A stretch of DNA of 61,962 nt from Streptomyces laculatispora (GCF_017353455.1 NZ_JAFMPZ010000001.1:1-61962), one strand, 5' to 3'. Positions 10,970-19,796 are shown, numbered from the stretch's first letter. Notes: generated by a model not told the origin, from the sequence alone. Numbers and translations: made by a program.

Positions 10970-13278
10970 CCGCCCGGCTCAGCCTGTACCGCAAGGCCGA
11001 ACAGGAGCTGTACAAGCTCGACCGCTCGGTCAAGGCCCAGTTCTACGACTTCTGCCACATCTTCCGGACCAACCCCGACCAGCCGGGGCTAAAGAAGCAG
11101 AAGCTCAAGGGCGACTCCCGTATCTGGTCCGCCCGGGTCAACCAGTCCTACCGCGCTCTGCTCACCCCCACCGGGGTCGACGCGGACGGTACGGAAAACT
11201 GGCTGGTCATCGCCGTACGCCACCGCAGAGACGTCTACGAAGAACTCCAAGTCGCCGTCAACCGGGTCACCGGCGAGATCGAGTTCGTCGACCTCGCCGT
11301 CGTCGGCGACAGTGCACTGCGCCGCGCCGGTATCACCCTCACCCCCTCGGAGCCCGAATCTCCGGCCGAGGCACCCGAGCCCGCCCCGGAACCGGTTCGG
11401 CACGTCGCCGGACCCGAGGCCGCGCCTGCGCTGCTCGCCGCCTACGACGCCGGACAGCTGCGCGACCTCGGTGTCGCCGACCAACTCATCGACCTTGCCC
11501 TTGCTGTCACCGAGAGCACCGAGCTCGACCAACTCCTCAAGGGCGCCCCGCTGCTGTCCAAGGACGTTCTGTACGGCCTTGCGGCCGGGATGGACATCGA
11601 CGAGGTCCGTAAGGAGATCACCAAGCCGGTCGAGCTCGGCCAGCAGCCCGACCTTGACGACTTCGCCGCCGCTGTGACCCGCACCAAGGTCACCGCTGTC
11701 GACGACGACGTCCAGGCTGTCATCGACGAGGGCGACTTCCGCGCTTGGAAGGTCTTCCTGCACCGCACCCAGGAACGCATCGTCCAGCGCCAGTACAAGG
11801 GCCCCGCACGCGTGTCCGGCGGTCCCGGCACCGGCAAGACCATCGTTGCGCTCCACCGGGTCAAGCACCTCGCCGAGCAGCTGCCCCCGGGTCACAACAA
11901 GCCGATCCTGCTGACCACGTTCACCAAGAACCTCACCACTGATCTCCGCCTGCGACTGGCCTCCCTCGTCGAACCGGAACTCCTCGCCCGCGTCGAGATC
12001 GCCCACATCGACCAGCTCGCCGCCCGCGTCCTGGGCGAGAACACCGCCCCCGGCCGCGGCAAGCAGCGCGTCTACGACCACGTGGCGCTGAACGAGATGC
12101 GACAGCTTCTGGCAGAACTCGACGACCGCCGCTGGGAGCCGGAGTTCTTGTTGGAGGAGTGGGAGCAGGTCGTCCTCGGCCAGTCCGTCCCCACCCGATC
12201 TGCCTATTTCCAAGCCCGTCGGGCAGGCCGAGGGCGGGCACTGACCCGCCCCGAGCGCAACCACATCTGGAAGCTCATCGAGCAGTTCACCGCCCGCCTC
12301 GACAAGCTCGGCGTGGAAACCTGGGGTCAAGCCTCCGAGCGTGCCGCCCGCTTCGAGATCGAACGCGCCGCGAAGATCAAGTCCCGTCGCGCGTACAAGG
12401 AAGAGATCGGCGGCAAGGACCTTATCCATCGCGATAACAGCTCCGGCATGCGCTACCTGGGCTACCGCTACCAGCACATCGTGGTCGACGAGGCCCAGGA
12501 CCTTCGCCCCGCGCACTGGAAGATGCTGCGCGCCATGGCCGACCCTGACCTCGCCAACGACATGTTCATCGCAGGCGATACCCACCAGCGCATCTACGAC
12601 CACCAGGTCACCCTCGGCGCCCTCGGCATCAACATCCGCGGTCGCTCCTCCCGCCTGACCCTGAGCTACCGCACCACCAAGGAAATCCTCGTCCAGGCCA
12701 TGCGCGTCGTCGACGACAAGAAGGCCACCTACGACGACCTCGACGACGGCACCGACAACCTCGCCGGTTACCGCTCCGTCCTCCACGGCCCCGCACCTAC
12801 GTTCGTCCCGTACCGCACCTGGGACGACGAACTCGCCGGCCTCGCCACCACCCTGACCACGTGGCGCGACGAACTGTCCACAAACGAGAACGGTGCCCCC
12901 AGCGACCCCAGTGGCCGCATCGCCGTCTGCGTCGCCGACCGCGACATGGTCAGCCAGGCCATGTACTACCTGGTCACCAAGGCCGGCATCACCTGCGCCG
13001 AGCTCACCAAGGACGGCCCCAAGGGCGATGGGGAAGTCCATGTCGGCACCATGCACCGCTTCAAGGGACTTGAGTACCAGCGCCTCGCCATCGTCGGCGC
13101 CAGTGACGGCATCATTCCCCAGACCAGCAGAATCGAGCGCTACCGCACCGAAGACCCGCCGCGATACGAGCGCGAGCAACGTAAGGCCCGCTCGCTGCTC
13201 TTCGTCGCCACCACCCGCGCCCGTGACGCCCTGAGCATCAGCTGGCACAGCAAGCCCAGCCCATACCTGCCGGTCTGA
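10966..13278 (+). CDS. UvrD/Rep-family SF1 helicase with N-terminal RelE/ParE-like domain
   Basis: The ATG at 10966 overlaps the helicase stop (ATGA); the product is 770 aa. Residues 1-90 resemble a RelE/ParE/HigB toxin fold: an initial YRKAEQELYKL helix, the KLKGDSRIWSARV strand and a final VIAVRHRRDVYEEL strand. A linker of about 190 residues with acidic and proline-rich stretches leads to a UvrD-type helicase. Walker A GGPGTGKT is near residue 285, DEAQD near 508, then GDTHQRIY, motif V HRFKGLEY and motif VI ATTRARD. UvrD-like partners occur in several defence systems; the RelE-like head is unusual and could be a nuclease or a ribosome- or DNA-binding part. Third gene of the operon, followed by a hairpin. 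Confidence 0.88.
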   Translation: MTARLSLYRKAEQELYKLDRSVKAQFYDFCHIFRTNPDQPGLKKQKLKGDSRIWSARVNQSYRALLTPTGVDADGTENWLVIAVRHRRDVYEELQVAVNRVTGEIEFVDLAVVGDSALRRAGITLTPSEPESPAEAPEPAPEPVRHVAGPEAAPALLAAYDAGQLRDLGVADQLIDLALAVTESTELDQLLKGAPLLSKDVLYGLAAGMDIDEVRKEITKPVELGQQPDLDDFAAAVTRTKVTAVDDDVQAVIDEGDFRAWKVFLHRTQERIVQRQYKGPARVSGGPGTGKTIVALHRVKHLAEQLPPGHNKPILLTTFTKNLTTDLRLRLASLVEPELLARVEIAHIDQLAARVLGENTAPGRGKQRVYDHVALNEMRQLLAELDDRRWEPEFLLEEWEQVVLGQSVPTRSAYFQARRAGRGRALTRPERNHIWKLIEQFTARLDKLGVETWGQASERAARFEIERAAKIKSRRAYKEEIGGKDLIHRDNSSGMRYLGYRYQHIVVDEAQDLRPAHWKMLRAMADPDLANDMFIAGDTHQRIYDHQVTLGALGINIRGRSSRLTLSYRTTKEILVQAMRVVDDKKATYDDLDDGTDNLAGYRSVLHGPAPTFVPYRTWDDELAGLATTLTTWRDELSTNENGAPSDPSGRIAVCVADRDMVSQAMYYLVTKAGITCAELTKDGPKGDGEVHVGTMHRFKGLEYQRLAIVGASDGIIPQTSRIERYRTEDPPRYEREQRKARSLLFVATTRARDALSISWHSKPSPYLPV

Positions 13279-13285
13279 AGTCGTC

Positions 13286-13323
13286 TCCGGACCCTGGCCA
13301 ACGCACCAACGCTGGGGTCCGGA
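13286..13323. terminator. Hairpin between convergent genes
   Basis: TCCGGACCC and GGGTCCGGA form a 9-bp stem around a 20-base loop, between the stop of the UvrD-like gene and the stop of the convergent nuclease gene. It probably ends transcription from both sides. There is no T-run, as is common in actinomycetes. Confidence 0.6.
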
Positions 13324-13337
13324 ACGTCACACCGGAA

Positions 13338-14393
13338 TCAGAAGCGCGACAAGGAACTCGCCTCGTAGCGCAGTTGGTAGGTACGCAGACCCTCGCCGTT
13401 CATCCGGTAGATGGTGATCACGGACAGAAACTGCTCCTTGATCTCCATGGTGCGCCGCCGCTCCTTCCCGTCAATGTCGCTGATCCACTGTTCGATGTGC
13501 TTCGGGAGCTTGAACGCCAACTCGTAGGAGCCGGGCGCCTCTACCGGAGCCAGTGTCCACTCCGCCACCGTCCCGCTGCCGCGCCTCTTGATGCGCACCG
13601 CATGGTCCGGTCGGGCGTCCGCGTACTGCAGGAACCGACTGTGGTCATCCGCAGCCAGCGGAAGGATGAAGGGCGCGGAGGGAAATCCGAGCAGCAGCTC
13701 CGTCTCACTGCGCTGGCGGAGAGCCGCAACCAGCTGGTCGAGCGCGGCGCGGGCGGCGTCCTTGAACTTCCCCTCAGCAATGTCAGCCGAGGGCAGGAAG
13801 TGCACCGGGGATGTCTCCAACGCTGTCCGCAGCTGTCGTCGCATCCACGTCACGGGGAACCCTGGGGGCTTGGGCAGGTACTTCTCCTGTGCCTGGAACA
13901 GGCTCCACGCGGTGCTGCCGATGGCGCCGAGCAGCCAGGTGAACGAGGCGCCGGAGAGATCCACCAATGAGATCTGGTGAGCCAGCGCATATCTCTGCGC
14001 ATCCGCCGTGAAGCCGCCCGCGGAGAACAACGCGTACGAATACTGATAGCGCTGTCGGGGGCGTGTGCCCGCATGCGTCATGAAGTTCTCGTTGACGTCG
14101 TGGACCACACCATGGGCGTTGCGGACAATCTCCAGCCCACAGGGCTTCTGGTAGAACTTGGCCTCCAGAAACATCCGCACCGGCATGGAGAACGCGGGTG
14201 TGAAAGCGAACTCGCCGAGCACGTCTACCTGATGCAGGGCACCACGGCCGCGTACACGAAGCGCCCCCTCTTGATCAACCAGTTCCTCGGGGTCCTGGTC
14301 CTCGTGAACCAACAGCCGATACCCACTGAACCGCAGCAGCCAAGCTAGCGATTCCTCCAGCAAGTACCCCCGCAAGACGGCGTCCGTGGCCAC
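13338..14393 (-). CDS. PD-(D/E)XK nuclease-like protein (restriction-endonuclease fold)
   Basis: A 351-aa protein. I chose the GTG at 14393 because a GGAGGGGGAG ribosome binding site precedes it by about six bases; the GTG at 14408 would sit before that site. The N-terminal third carries a PD-(D/E)XK-type arrangement: an early acidic helix (LEES), HQVDVLGEF with the likely metal-binding Asp at residue 57, and FLEAKF with the E-x-K pair at 77-79. The rest, including DVNENFMTHAG and a long C-terminal half, is not recognised. It is convergent with the helicase operon and could supply its missing nuclease, or be a stand-alone restriction-type enzyme. The nuclease fold is inferred from the motif pattern only. 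Confidence 0.6.
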   Translation of the reverse strand: MATDAVLRGYLLEESLAWLLRFSGYRLLVHEDQDPEELVDQEGALRVRGRGALHQVDVLGEFAFTPAFSMPVRMFLEAKFYQKPCGLEIVRNAHGVVHDVNENFMTHAGTRPRQRYQYSYALFSAGGFTADAQRYALAHQISLVDLSGASFTWLLGAIGSTAWSLFQAQEKYLPKPPGFPVTWMRRQLRTALETSPVHFLPSADIAEGKFKDAARAALDQLVAALRQRSETELLLGFPSAPFILPLAADDHSRFLQYADARPDHAVRIKRRGSGTVAEWTLAPVEAPGSYELAFKLPKHIEQWISDIDGKERRRTMEIKEQFLSVITIYRMNGEGLRTYQLRYEASSLSRF

Positions 14394-14598
14394 CGCTCCC
14401 CCTCCCACCGATGCGACACCATGACCCTGCCTGTGATCATCTCATCCAGAGACCGAAGCGGGCAGGAAAGCAGCCCTCCACACCCTGAGGGCAGTTCTGG
14501 CGGCGACCCGTGCGCACATCGGGCATGGCGCACACCGCTCACCCGAGCGATTGAACAAACCACATGCGTGACGCGCCCTGGATACCGATAGTGGCTGC

Positions 14599-15303
14599 AT
14601 GGATCCGGTTGTCGTCGCCCGCGCCGTAGTAGAGGAACGTCATCCTGTCGCTCGCGCGGCTTTTCTGGGGGGCAGCGTGCTGACGGAGCGCCGCACGGCC
14701 TTGTCCGACCTGGACATCGTGGTGCTGTTGCATGGTCCGCCGGCTCCATACAGAGAGAGCCTTCAGTACGGCGACTGGCCCGTGGAGCTCTTCGTGCACA
14801 CCGAAGAATCCTGGCACGCATTCGTGGACCGGGAAATTCGCAAGCGCCGGTCCCCGCTCCTGTGGATGTGTGCGGATGGCGAACTGCTCTTCGACGTGGA
14901 TGGGCTCGGCGTGAGTGTGGCTGCCGAAGCCAGGAAGCTGGCCCTCGCAGGTCCGCCAGCGGCAACAGTGGAAGAGATCGAGGACTTCCGATATTCGATC
15001 ACGGATCTCCTGGACGATCTTGCTGGGTGCACCGATGAAGGTGAGCGGCTGTTCATCGCCTCAGAGCTGGCGAGACGGGCAGGCGAACTGGCGCTGGCGC
15101 TCGGCGGGGCGTGGGGTGGCGGCGGGAAGTGGCTGGCACGTCGCCTCGACGACGCAGCGCCCGGCCTCAATGTGCGCCTGCACCATTCTGTTCGTGGGGC
15201 GTTGAACGGGCAGACCGAAGCCCTTGTTGGCGTCGTTGACGACGTCCTGGCGCGGGCTGGCGGGCGACTGTGGGCCGGGTATCGGCGCAGTGGGACACCG
15301 TGA
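14599..15303 (+). CDS. Nucleotidyltransferase-domain protein (Pol beta superfamily)
   Basis: A 234-aa protein starting at the ATG at 14599. The N-terminal GGSVLTERRTALSDLDIVVL segment matches the nucleotidyltransferase signature: G-G-S at 24-26 and the metal-binding D-x-D at 37 and 39. A third acidic residue is likely in VELFVH near residue 60. The helical C-terminus (about 120-234) has no recognised motif. Relatives add nucleotides to small molecules, RNA or proteins: aminoglycoside adenylyltransferases, MNT antitoxins and MenA-like toxins. No HEPN partner is adjacent, so a toxin-antitoxin role is not shown, but the defence-island setting makes it possible. The 205 bases upstream are a divergent spacer shared with the nuclease gene. 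Confidence 0.75.
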   Translation: MDPVVVARAVVEERHPVARAAFLGGSVLTERRTALSDLDIVVLLHGPPAPYRESLQYGDWPVELFVHTEESWHAFVDREIRKRRSPLLWMCADGELLFDVDGLGVSVAAEARKLALAGPPAATVEEIEDFRYSITDLLDDLAGCTDEGERLFIASELARRAGELALALGGAWGGGGKWLARRLDDAAPGLNVRLHHSVRGALNGQTEALVGVVDDVLARAGGRLWAGYRRSGTP

Positions 15304-15370
15304 CCGATGGGACGGGCTGCGATGACGCCGATCGACACCGTAAGCGGCTCATCGGCTCCACCGTGGAGCG

Positions 15371-15728
15371 ATGGCTGAAGGTCTGGAGGGTCGTGCTCCG
15401 TTCCAGGTGTTGGTGCTGCCGTACCGGCGGACTGAGGGAGGACTGTTCTACGCCGTGTTCCGTCGCTTGGACTGCGCCTACTGGCAGGGTCTGGCTGGTG
15501 GTGAGGTGAGAGAAGCGCCGCCCCAGGCCGCCAGGCAACCGAAGAGGCTGGCCTGGCTGGCGACTTAGAGTTCATCGAACTGGATGCCCAGTCGGCGATT
15601 CCAGTGGTGAGTGTCACTGGCGAGTTCACGTGGGGCCGGAGGTCTTGGTGATTCTTGAGCATGCATTCGGTGTCCGAGCCGACACATCGGCGTTGGTGCT
15701 GTCCAGCGAGCACACCGAGTACAGCTAG
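15371..15728 (+). pseudogene. NUDIX hydrolase pseudogene (NudB-like), two frameshifts
   Basis: The region reads as one NUDIX protein only across three frames. First comes FQVLVLPYRRTEGG and WQGLAGGEVREAPPQAAR from the ATG at 15371. From 15538 the frame shifts to TEEAGLAGDLEFIELDAQ, which completes the NUDIX box. From about 15636 a third frame gives PEVLVILEHAFGV to a TAG at 15726-15728. The order and spacing match pyrophosphohydrolases of the dihydroneopterin-triphosphate type. The first shift falls inside the catalytic NUDIX box, so no active enzyme is made unless the shifts are sequencing errors. Confidence 0.75.
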
Positions 15729-15941
15729 TGCTCTGACCGGAAATGATCGCTGAAAGAGAACGACGGCTGACGTCCGGTCGGCTGATCGACGGTTGACGAG
15801 GGACGACCGACGACGGTGGCGACGCCCAGGTCCCCAGGTACCGTCACCGGCATGTCGGCGTCCCATGTTCCTCGTGGGCCGGCCCGGCCACCGCCATGGG
15901 ATGATCAGTCCCATGGAGGGCACCGGCCTGCGGAGGACAGC

Positions 15942-18900
15942 ATGAGTGACGGCACCGGGCATCTGTCCAAGCTCGTCTGGTCGGTGGCCGACCTGCTGCG
16001 CGGCGACTTCAAGTCTTCCGAGTACGGGCGGGTGATCCTGCCGTTCACGGTGCTGCGCCGGCTGGACTGCCTGCTGGCCCCGAGCCGACAGGCGGTGCTC
16101 GACGAGGCCGAGCGGACCGACGGCGAGCAGGAGCGGGAGCAGCGCCTGACGGCCGCCTCGGGTTGGCCCTTCTACAACTCCAGCCGGTTCTCCATGGAGA
16201 GCGTGCTCAGCGATCCGGAGAACGCCGACCGGTTACTCCTGGCCCATGTCGACGGGTACTCCCGGAACGTCAGGGAACTGCTGGACGGCTTCGAGTTCGA
16301 GCGGACCGTCACCCGCCTGCACCAGGCCCGACTCCTCTACCGCGTCGTCGCGCAGTTCGTCTCGATCGACCTGGGGCAGATGATCACCGACGACCACATG
16401 GAGAGCCTCTTCGAGGAGCTCGTCCGGCGGTTCGCGGAGAGCGGCAACGAGGCGAGCGGGGAGCACTACACCCCCCGGGACGTCGCCCACCTGATGGCCG
16501 GCTTCCTCGTATCCGCCGACTCGGACCTCCTGACGTCGCCGCATGCCGTCCGCACCATCCTGGATCCGGCCTGCGGGACGGCCGGCCTGCTGACCGAGGC
16601 TGCCTCGTACATCGCGTTGATGAACCCCCAGGCGAACGTCACGCTGTACGGCCAGGAGATCAACCGGGAGTCATGGGCGATCTCCCGTGCCACCATGATG
16701 ACCAGTGGCCGCCGGGCCTCGACGATCGCCTTCGGGAACGTCTTCGCCGAGGATGGGCACCAGGGAACCGCCTTCGACTACCTCCTCGCCAATCCGCCGT
16801 TCGGCGTCAACTGGAAGAAGAGCGAGTACGCGGTCCGGTCGGAGCACGAGCAGCTCGGTTTCGCGGGCCGCTTCGGGGCCGGTCTTCCCCGGATTAACGA
16901 CGGCTCACTGCTCTTCCTGCAGCACATGCTGGCGAAGATGAAGCCGGTGAGCGCCTCGGGCGAGGGCGGCAGCCGAATAGCGGTCATCTTCAACGGCTCC
17001 CCGATGTACGTCGGGGGTGCGGGGTCCGGCGAATCGGACATCCGGCGGTGGATCGTGGAGAACGACTGGCTCGAGGCCGTGGTCGCGCTGCCCGACCTCC
17101 TCTTCCCCAATACCGGCATCAGCACCTACCTGTGGGTCCTCAGCAACCGCAAGCTGGTACAGCGCAGGGGTCAGGTGCTGCTGCTGAACGCTCAGGACCA
17201 GTGGCAGCGGATGCGTCGCTCCATCGGCTCTAAGCGCAAATACATCACGTCGGACCAGATCGCCGAGATCACCGGGCTCTACCTGGACACCTTGTCCGCC
17301 GACCCCGCCCAGCAGCCGGACGACCGGGTCCGCGTGGTCTCCACCCACGAACTGATGTACCAGCGCGTCACGATCGATCAACCGCTGCGACTCCGGTACG
17401 AGCTATCCGAGGAGGTCCTGACTCGGCTCGCCGAATCGCGCGTGATCCAGAAGACCCGTGATCCCGCTGCCCTGGTGGCCGCCCTGCGTCCTCTGGTCGG
17501 CTCGACGTGGACGAGGGGCCAGGAGGCCGTCACGGCGCTGCGCCGGGCGGTCGCCTCGGCCGGCGTGAGCTGGCCGCGCGGGAAGGTTTTCGAGGCGGCG
17601 GTCCGCAAGGCCGTCGGTGTGCGCGATGGCGACGGAGAGCCGCAGCGGATCGGCGAGGCGCACGAGCCGGATCCCGAGCTGCGCGAGTTCGTCCACCTGC
17701 CGCTGCAGGTGGATCCGAGCGACCACCTCCGACGTGAAGTGCACCCGACCGCTCCGGACGCCTGGATCGACGACAGCAGGACGCGGGTGGGTTGCGAGAT
17801 CCCATCAGCGCTCTTCTACCGACCGGAACTCGACGGCCAATTCGAACTGCTGCGCAGCATTGTTCGGTTGGAGACCACCCGGGTTCACCCGCCGCAGCGC
17901 GGCGAGGAGCAGGAGGACGGCGCAGACCGGCCCAAGCACCTGCGCGCCCAGGACCTCCACGAGGCGGACTCGGCCGTTGAGCTCCCCGACGCGCCGGAGG
18001 ATGGGGGGGCGCTGACGCTGTGCTCGGGCGGCATGCTCGTCGGACGGCCGGGGAACTGGCGCCTGCTGCCGCAGGGCTTCGGCGAGGCGGCGACCTCGCT
18101 CTTCGTACTGCAGCCGCTCCGCGGCAGTGGCCAGGCGCTCTGCGAGTGGTTGAACTCTCGCAAGGACAAAGGTCAGTACCCCAGCGCTCGCGATCTGCTG
18201 GACACGCACGTCCCCGTCGACCTGGTGACCGACAGCGAGGTGGAGAGCCTCCTGGAGACCGTGCAGGAGGGACGGCGCGCACTGCGGACCACGATGTCGG
18301 GAATCCTGCCCAACGTCTTCGGCAGCGGCGAACGGGACGTCCAGGGGGTTCGCAACGAGATTAGGTTCGCCGCCCACGAGGCCGGCCTGATCGGCGAACT
18401 CGTGCGCCCGCTGGACGACCCGATCTCGCGCGCCGAGTGGAGCTTTCCGCACCACGCCGCCGCGCTGTCCCGTCGGTACCGGGTCAGCACGCACCCAGCG
18501 GAGCGGAAGGACGGACTGCTCAAGCTGGGCGAGGGCCTGGCCAGGGTGCTGGGCGTGCTGGCGCTCACCGAGCTGGCCGCGTCGAACGGCTTCTCCCGGA
18601 ACCTGCGCAAGCAGTTCCGGACCGGCGCCACCTTCGGCACCTGGCTCTGGATCCTCGATCGGCTGGAGGCCGAGGGAATCGAGCCCCGCATCCAACAGCT
18701 CGCCACCGTGCGCGACCGGGGAAACGCACGCGCCCTACTGGGCCACATCAAGGACTTCAGGAACACCTCGCACCACGCGCACGGCGTCCGCGCCAGCCAC
18801 CAACTGGCGGAAGACGTCGAGCGGCTGGAACCGCACATCGTGCGGGCGATCAGTGCGGTCAGCTGGCTCTCTGGGACGCACTGGGACTGGGTGGAGCGGT

Positions 18901-19196
18901 GCGAGTACCTCGACGAGGGCTCGTACCGGATAGTTGGGCTCCGGCTGAGGGGCAGCCATCCGAGCTGGGAGCCGTTCGAGCGGTCGAGTACCCAGCCGCT
19001 TCGTCCCGACCGCATCTACGTGGACAGTGCCCCGTACGGGGCTCCGGTCGACCTCTGGCCGTTCGCTGTCGTCAGCCTGTGCGAGGAGTGTCGGACCCGG
19101 GAGCTCTTCCTGCTCAATGAGGCCCGGGACGACCAACTGACGCTCCGCAGCCTGGAGGAGCATTCGCTGGAGATGACGTACGGTCCGCCCGAGTAG
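15942..19196 (+). CDS. HsdM-type N6-adenine methylase fused to further domains with a C-terminal HEPN-like motif
   Basis: I chose the ATG at 15942 (GGAGGAC nine bases upstream), giving 1,084 aa, about twice a normal HsdM. Residues 1-560 are a classical type I modification subunit: an N-terminal helical domain, EASGEHYTPRDV near 170, SAM motif DPACGTAG near 208, catalytic NPPF near 284, LPDLLFPNTGI, and the PDAWIDDSRTRVGCEIP tail. About 620-800 resembles a specificity-subunit half (QGFGEAATSLFVLQP, WLNSRKDKGQY). Residues 820-960 are helical and end in FRNTSHHAHG, an R-N-x2-3-H pattern from R940 that fits a HEPN ribonuclease motif. A Cys pair (CEECR) follows near 1,046. No hsdR or separate hsdS lies nearby, so one chain may combine marking and a toxic activity. 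A TTA codon at 16233 may make translation depend on bldA. Confidence 0.8.
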   Translation: MSDGTGHLSKLVWSVADLLRGDFKSSEYGRVILPFTVLRRLDCLLAPSRQAVLDEAERTDGEQEREQRLTAASGWPFYNSSRFSMESVLSDPENADRLLLAHVDGYSRNVRELLDGFEFERTVTRLHQARLLYRVVAQFVSIDLGQMITDDHMESLFEELVRRFAESGNEASGEHYTPRDVAHLMAGFLVSADSDLLTSPHAVRTILDPACGTAGLLTEAASYIALMNPQANVTLYGQEINRESWAISRATMMTSGRRASTIAFGNVFAEDGHQGTAFDYLLANPPFGVNWKKSEYAVRSEHEQLGFAGRFGAGLPRINDGSLLFLQHMLAKMKPVSASGEGGSRIAVIFNGSPMYVGGAGSGESDIRRWIVENDWLEAVVALPDLLFPNTGISTYLWVLSNRKLVQRRGQVLLLNAQDQWQRMRRSIGSKRKYITSDQIAEITGLYLDTLSADPAQQPDDRVRVVSTHELMYQRVTIDQPLRLRYELSEEVLTRLAESRVIQKTRDPAALVAALRPLVGSTWTRGQEAVTALRRAVASAGVSWPRGKVFEAAVRKAVGVRDGDGEPQRIGEAHEPDPELREFVHLPLQVDPSDHLRREVHPTAPDAWIDDSRTRVGCEIPSALFYRPELDGQFELLRSIVRLETTRVHPPQRGEEQEDGADRPKHLRAQDLHEADSAVELPDAPEDGGALTLCSGGMLVGRPGNWRLLPQGFGEAATSLFVLQPLRGSGQALCEWLNSRKDKGQYPSARDLLDTHVPVDLVTDSEVESLLETVQEGRRALRTTMSGILPNVFGSGERDVQGVRNEIRFAAHEAGLIGELVRPLDDPISRAEWSFPHHAAALSRRYRVSTHPAERKDGLLKLGEGLARVLGVLALTELAASNGFSRNLRKQFRTGATFGTWLWILDRLEAEGIEPRIQQLATVRDRGNARALLGHIKDFRNTSHHAHGVRASHQLAEDVERLEPHIVRAISAVSWLSGTHWDWVERCEYLDEGSYRIVGLRLRGSHPSWEPFERSSTQPLRPDRIYVDSAPYGAPVDLWPFAVVSLCEECRTRELFLLNEARDDQLTLRSLEEHSLEMTYGPPE

Positions 19197-19209
19197 CAGC
19201 GGGGCGAGG

Positions 19210-19275
19210 CCGAGCGACCTGGCGCGGCTGCGCCAGGTGCGGGACCGGATCGACCGGGAGTACGCGGAGCCGCTT
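19210..19275 (+). pseudogene. Fragment of an AraC-family regulator
   Basis: Just after the methylase stop, one frame reads PSDLARLRQVRDRIDREYAE followed by PL. This is the very conserved start of a common actinobacterial AraC-type regulator. The match ends at base 19,275 and unrelated sequence follows. It is an isolated 22-codon scrap, probably a breakpoint left when the methylase gene was inserted. Confidence 0.55.
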
Positions 19276-19595
19276 AAACACCTCAAGGATCACAGGAGAC
19301 GGCGTGTTTCACGTATCGGGGAAGGTCAGCACACCCACACATGCGGCAGGAGAGCCGTAAAGCGAAGGGCAGACATCCACTTCAGTCTTTGGGCATGACC
19401 TTGGGCGATGAGCCTGGCCGCTGCTCATGCGCCAAGCACACAACCGCTGGTGTCGGCGTCCCGCACCTGCACTGATTAGGCAGTTTAGGTAGCCCGATCG
19501 ACCTGACACCCCATCAGGAACACAGATCGCGGATGTAGTCGCGAAGCGTGCGGGTGTCGTTCTCGTCGTCCTAGTCAGAGGAGTCGGAGAAGCTC
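19276..19595. other. Intergenic stretch without a recognisable gene
   Basis: Beyond the AraC fragment no frame has convincing coding character. The last 20 bases carry GGAG six bases before the ATG of the next small gene. Confidence 0.4.
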
Positions 19596-19796
19596 ATGTC
19601 CAAGGACGAGCGTAAGGGCAACAGCCCGGACCCGGAACCCCACCCGACGCCGGATGGCGGATCGTCGAGGACTCGGTGGACCAAGCACGCCCGGCGGCCC
19701 CGCAACGAGGCCGGCCTGCATCTGCTCCGAGGGGCCGCAACCGCGGTTGGCGGCGCCGTCGTCGCGTACGGCGGCCTATGGATCCAGTCGCGCTGA
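19596..19796 (+). CDS. Small protein with one possible membrane segment
   Basis: A 66-aa product with GGAG six bases before its ATG. The first 45 residues are charged and proline-rich (DPEPHPTPDGG, RRPRNEAG). The last 20 (LLRGAATAVGGAVVAYGGLW) could form a short membrane helix. It is not recognised. A hairpin follows at 19,833. The good ribosome site and terminator support a real gene, but its small size keeps confidence moderate. Confidence 0.5.
   Translation: MSKDERKGNSPDPEPHPTPDGGSSRTRWTKHARRPRNEAGLHLLRGAATAVGGAVVAYGGLWIQSR

Noticed and set aside
11089..13248. A 719-codon open frame on the minus strand opposite the UvrD-like gene
   Set aside because: It is the antisense shadow of a GC-rich gene: composition is Gly/Val/Ala-rich without any motif, while the plus strand has complete helicase motifs.
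14599..15303. An MNT-HEPN toxin-antitoxin pair
   Set aside because: No adjacent HEPN gene accompanies the nucleotidyltransferase; the HEPN-like genes lie beyond a pseudogene and are separate units.
15942..19196. A complete type I restriction-modification locus
   Set aside because: Only the modification-like chain is present; no HsdR motor-nuclease gene and no separate HsdS are found within the window.
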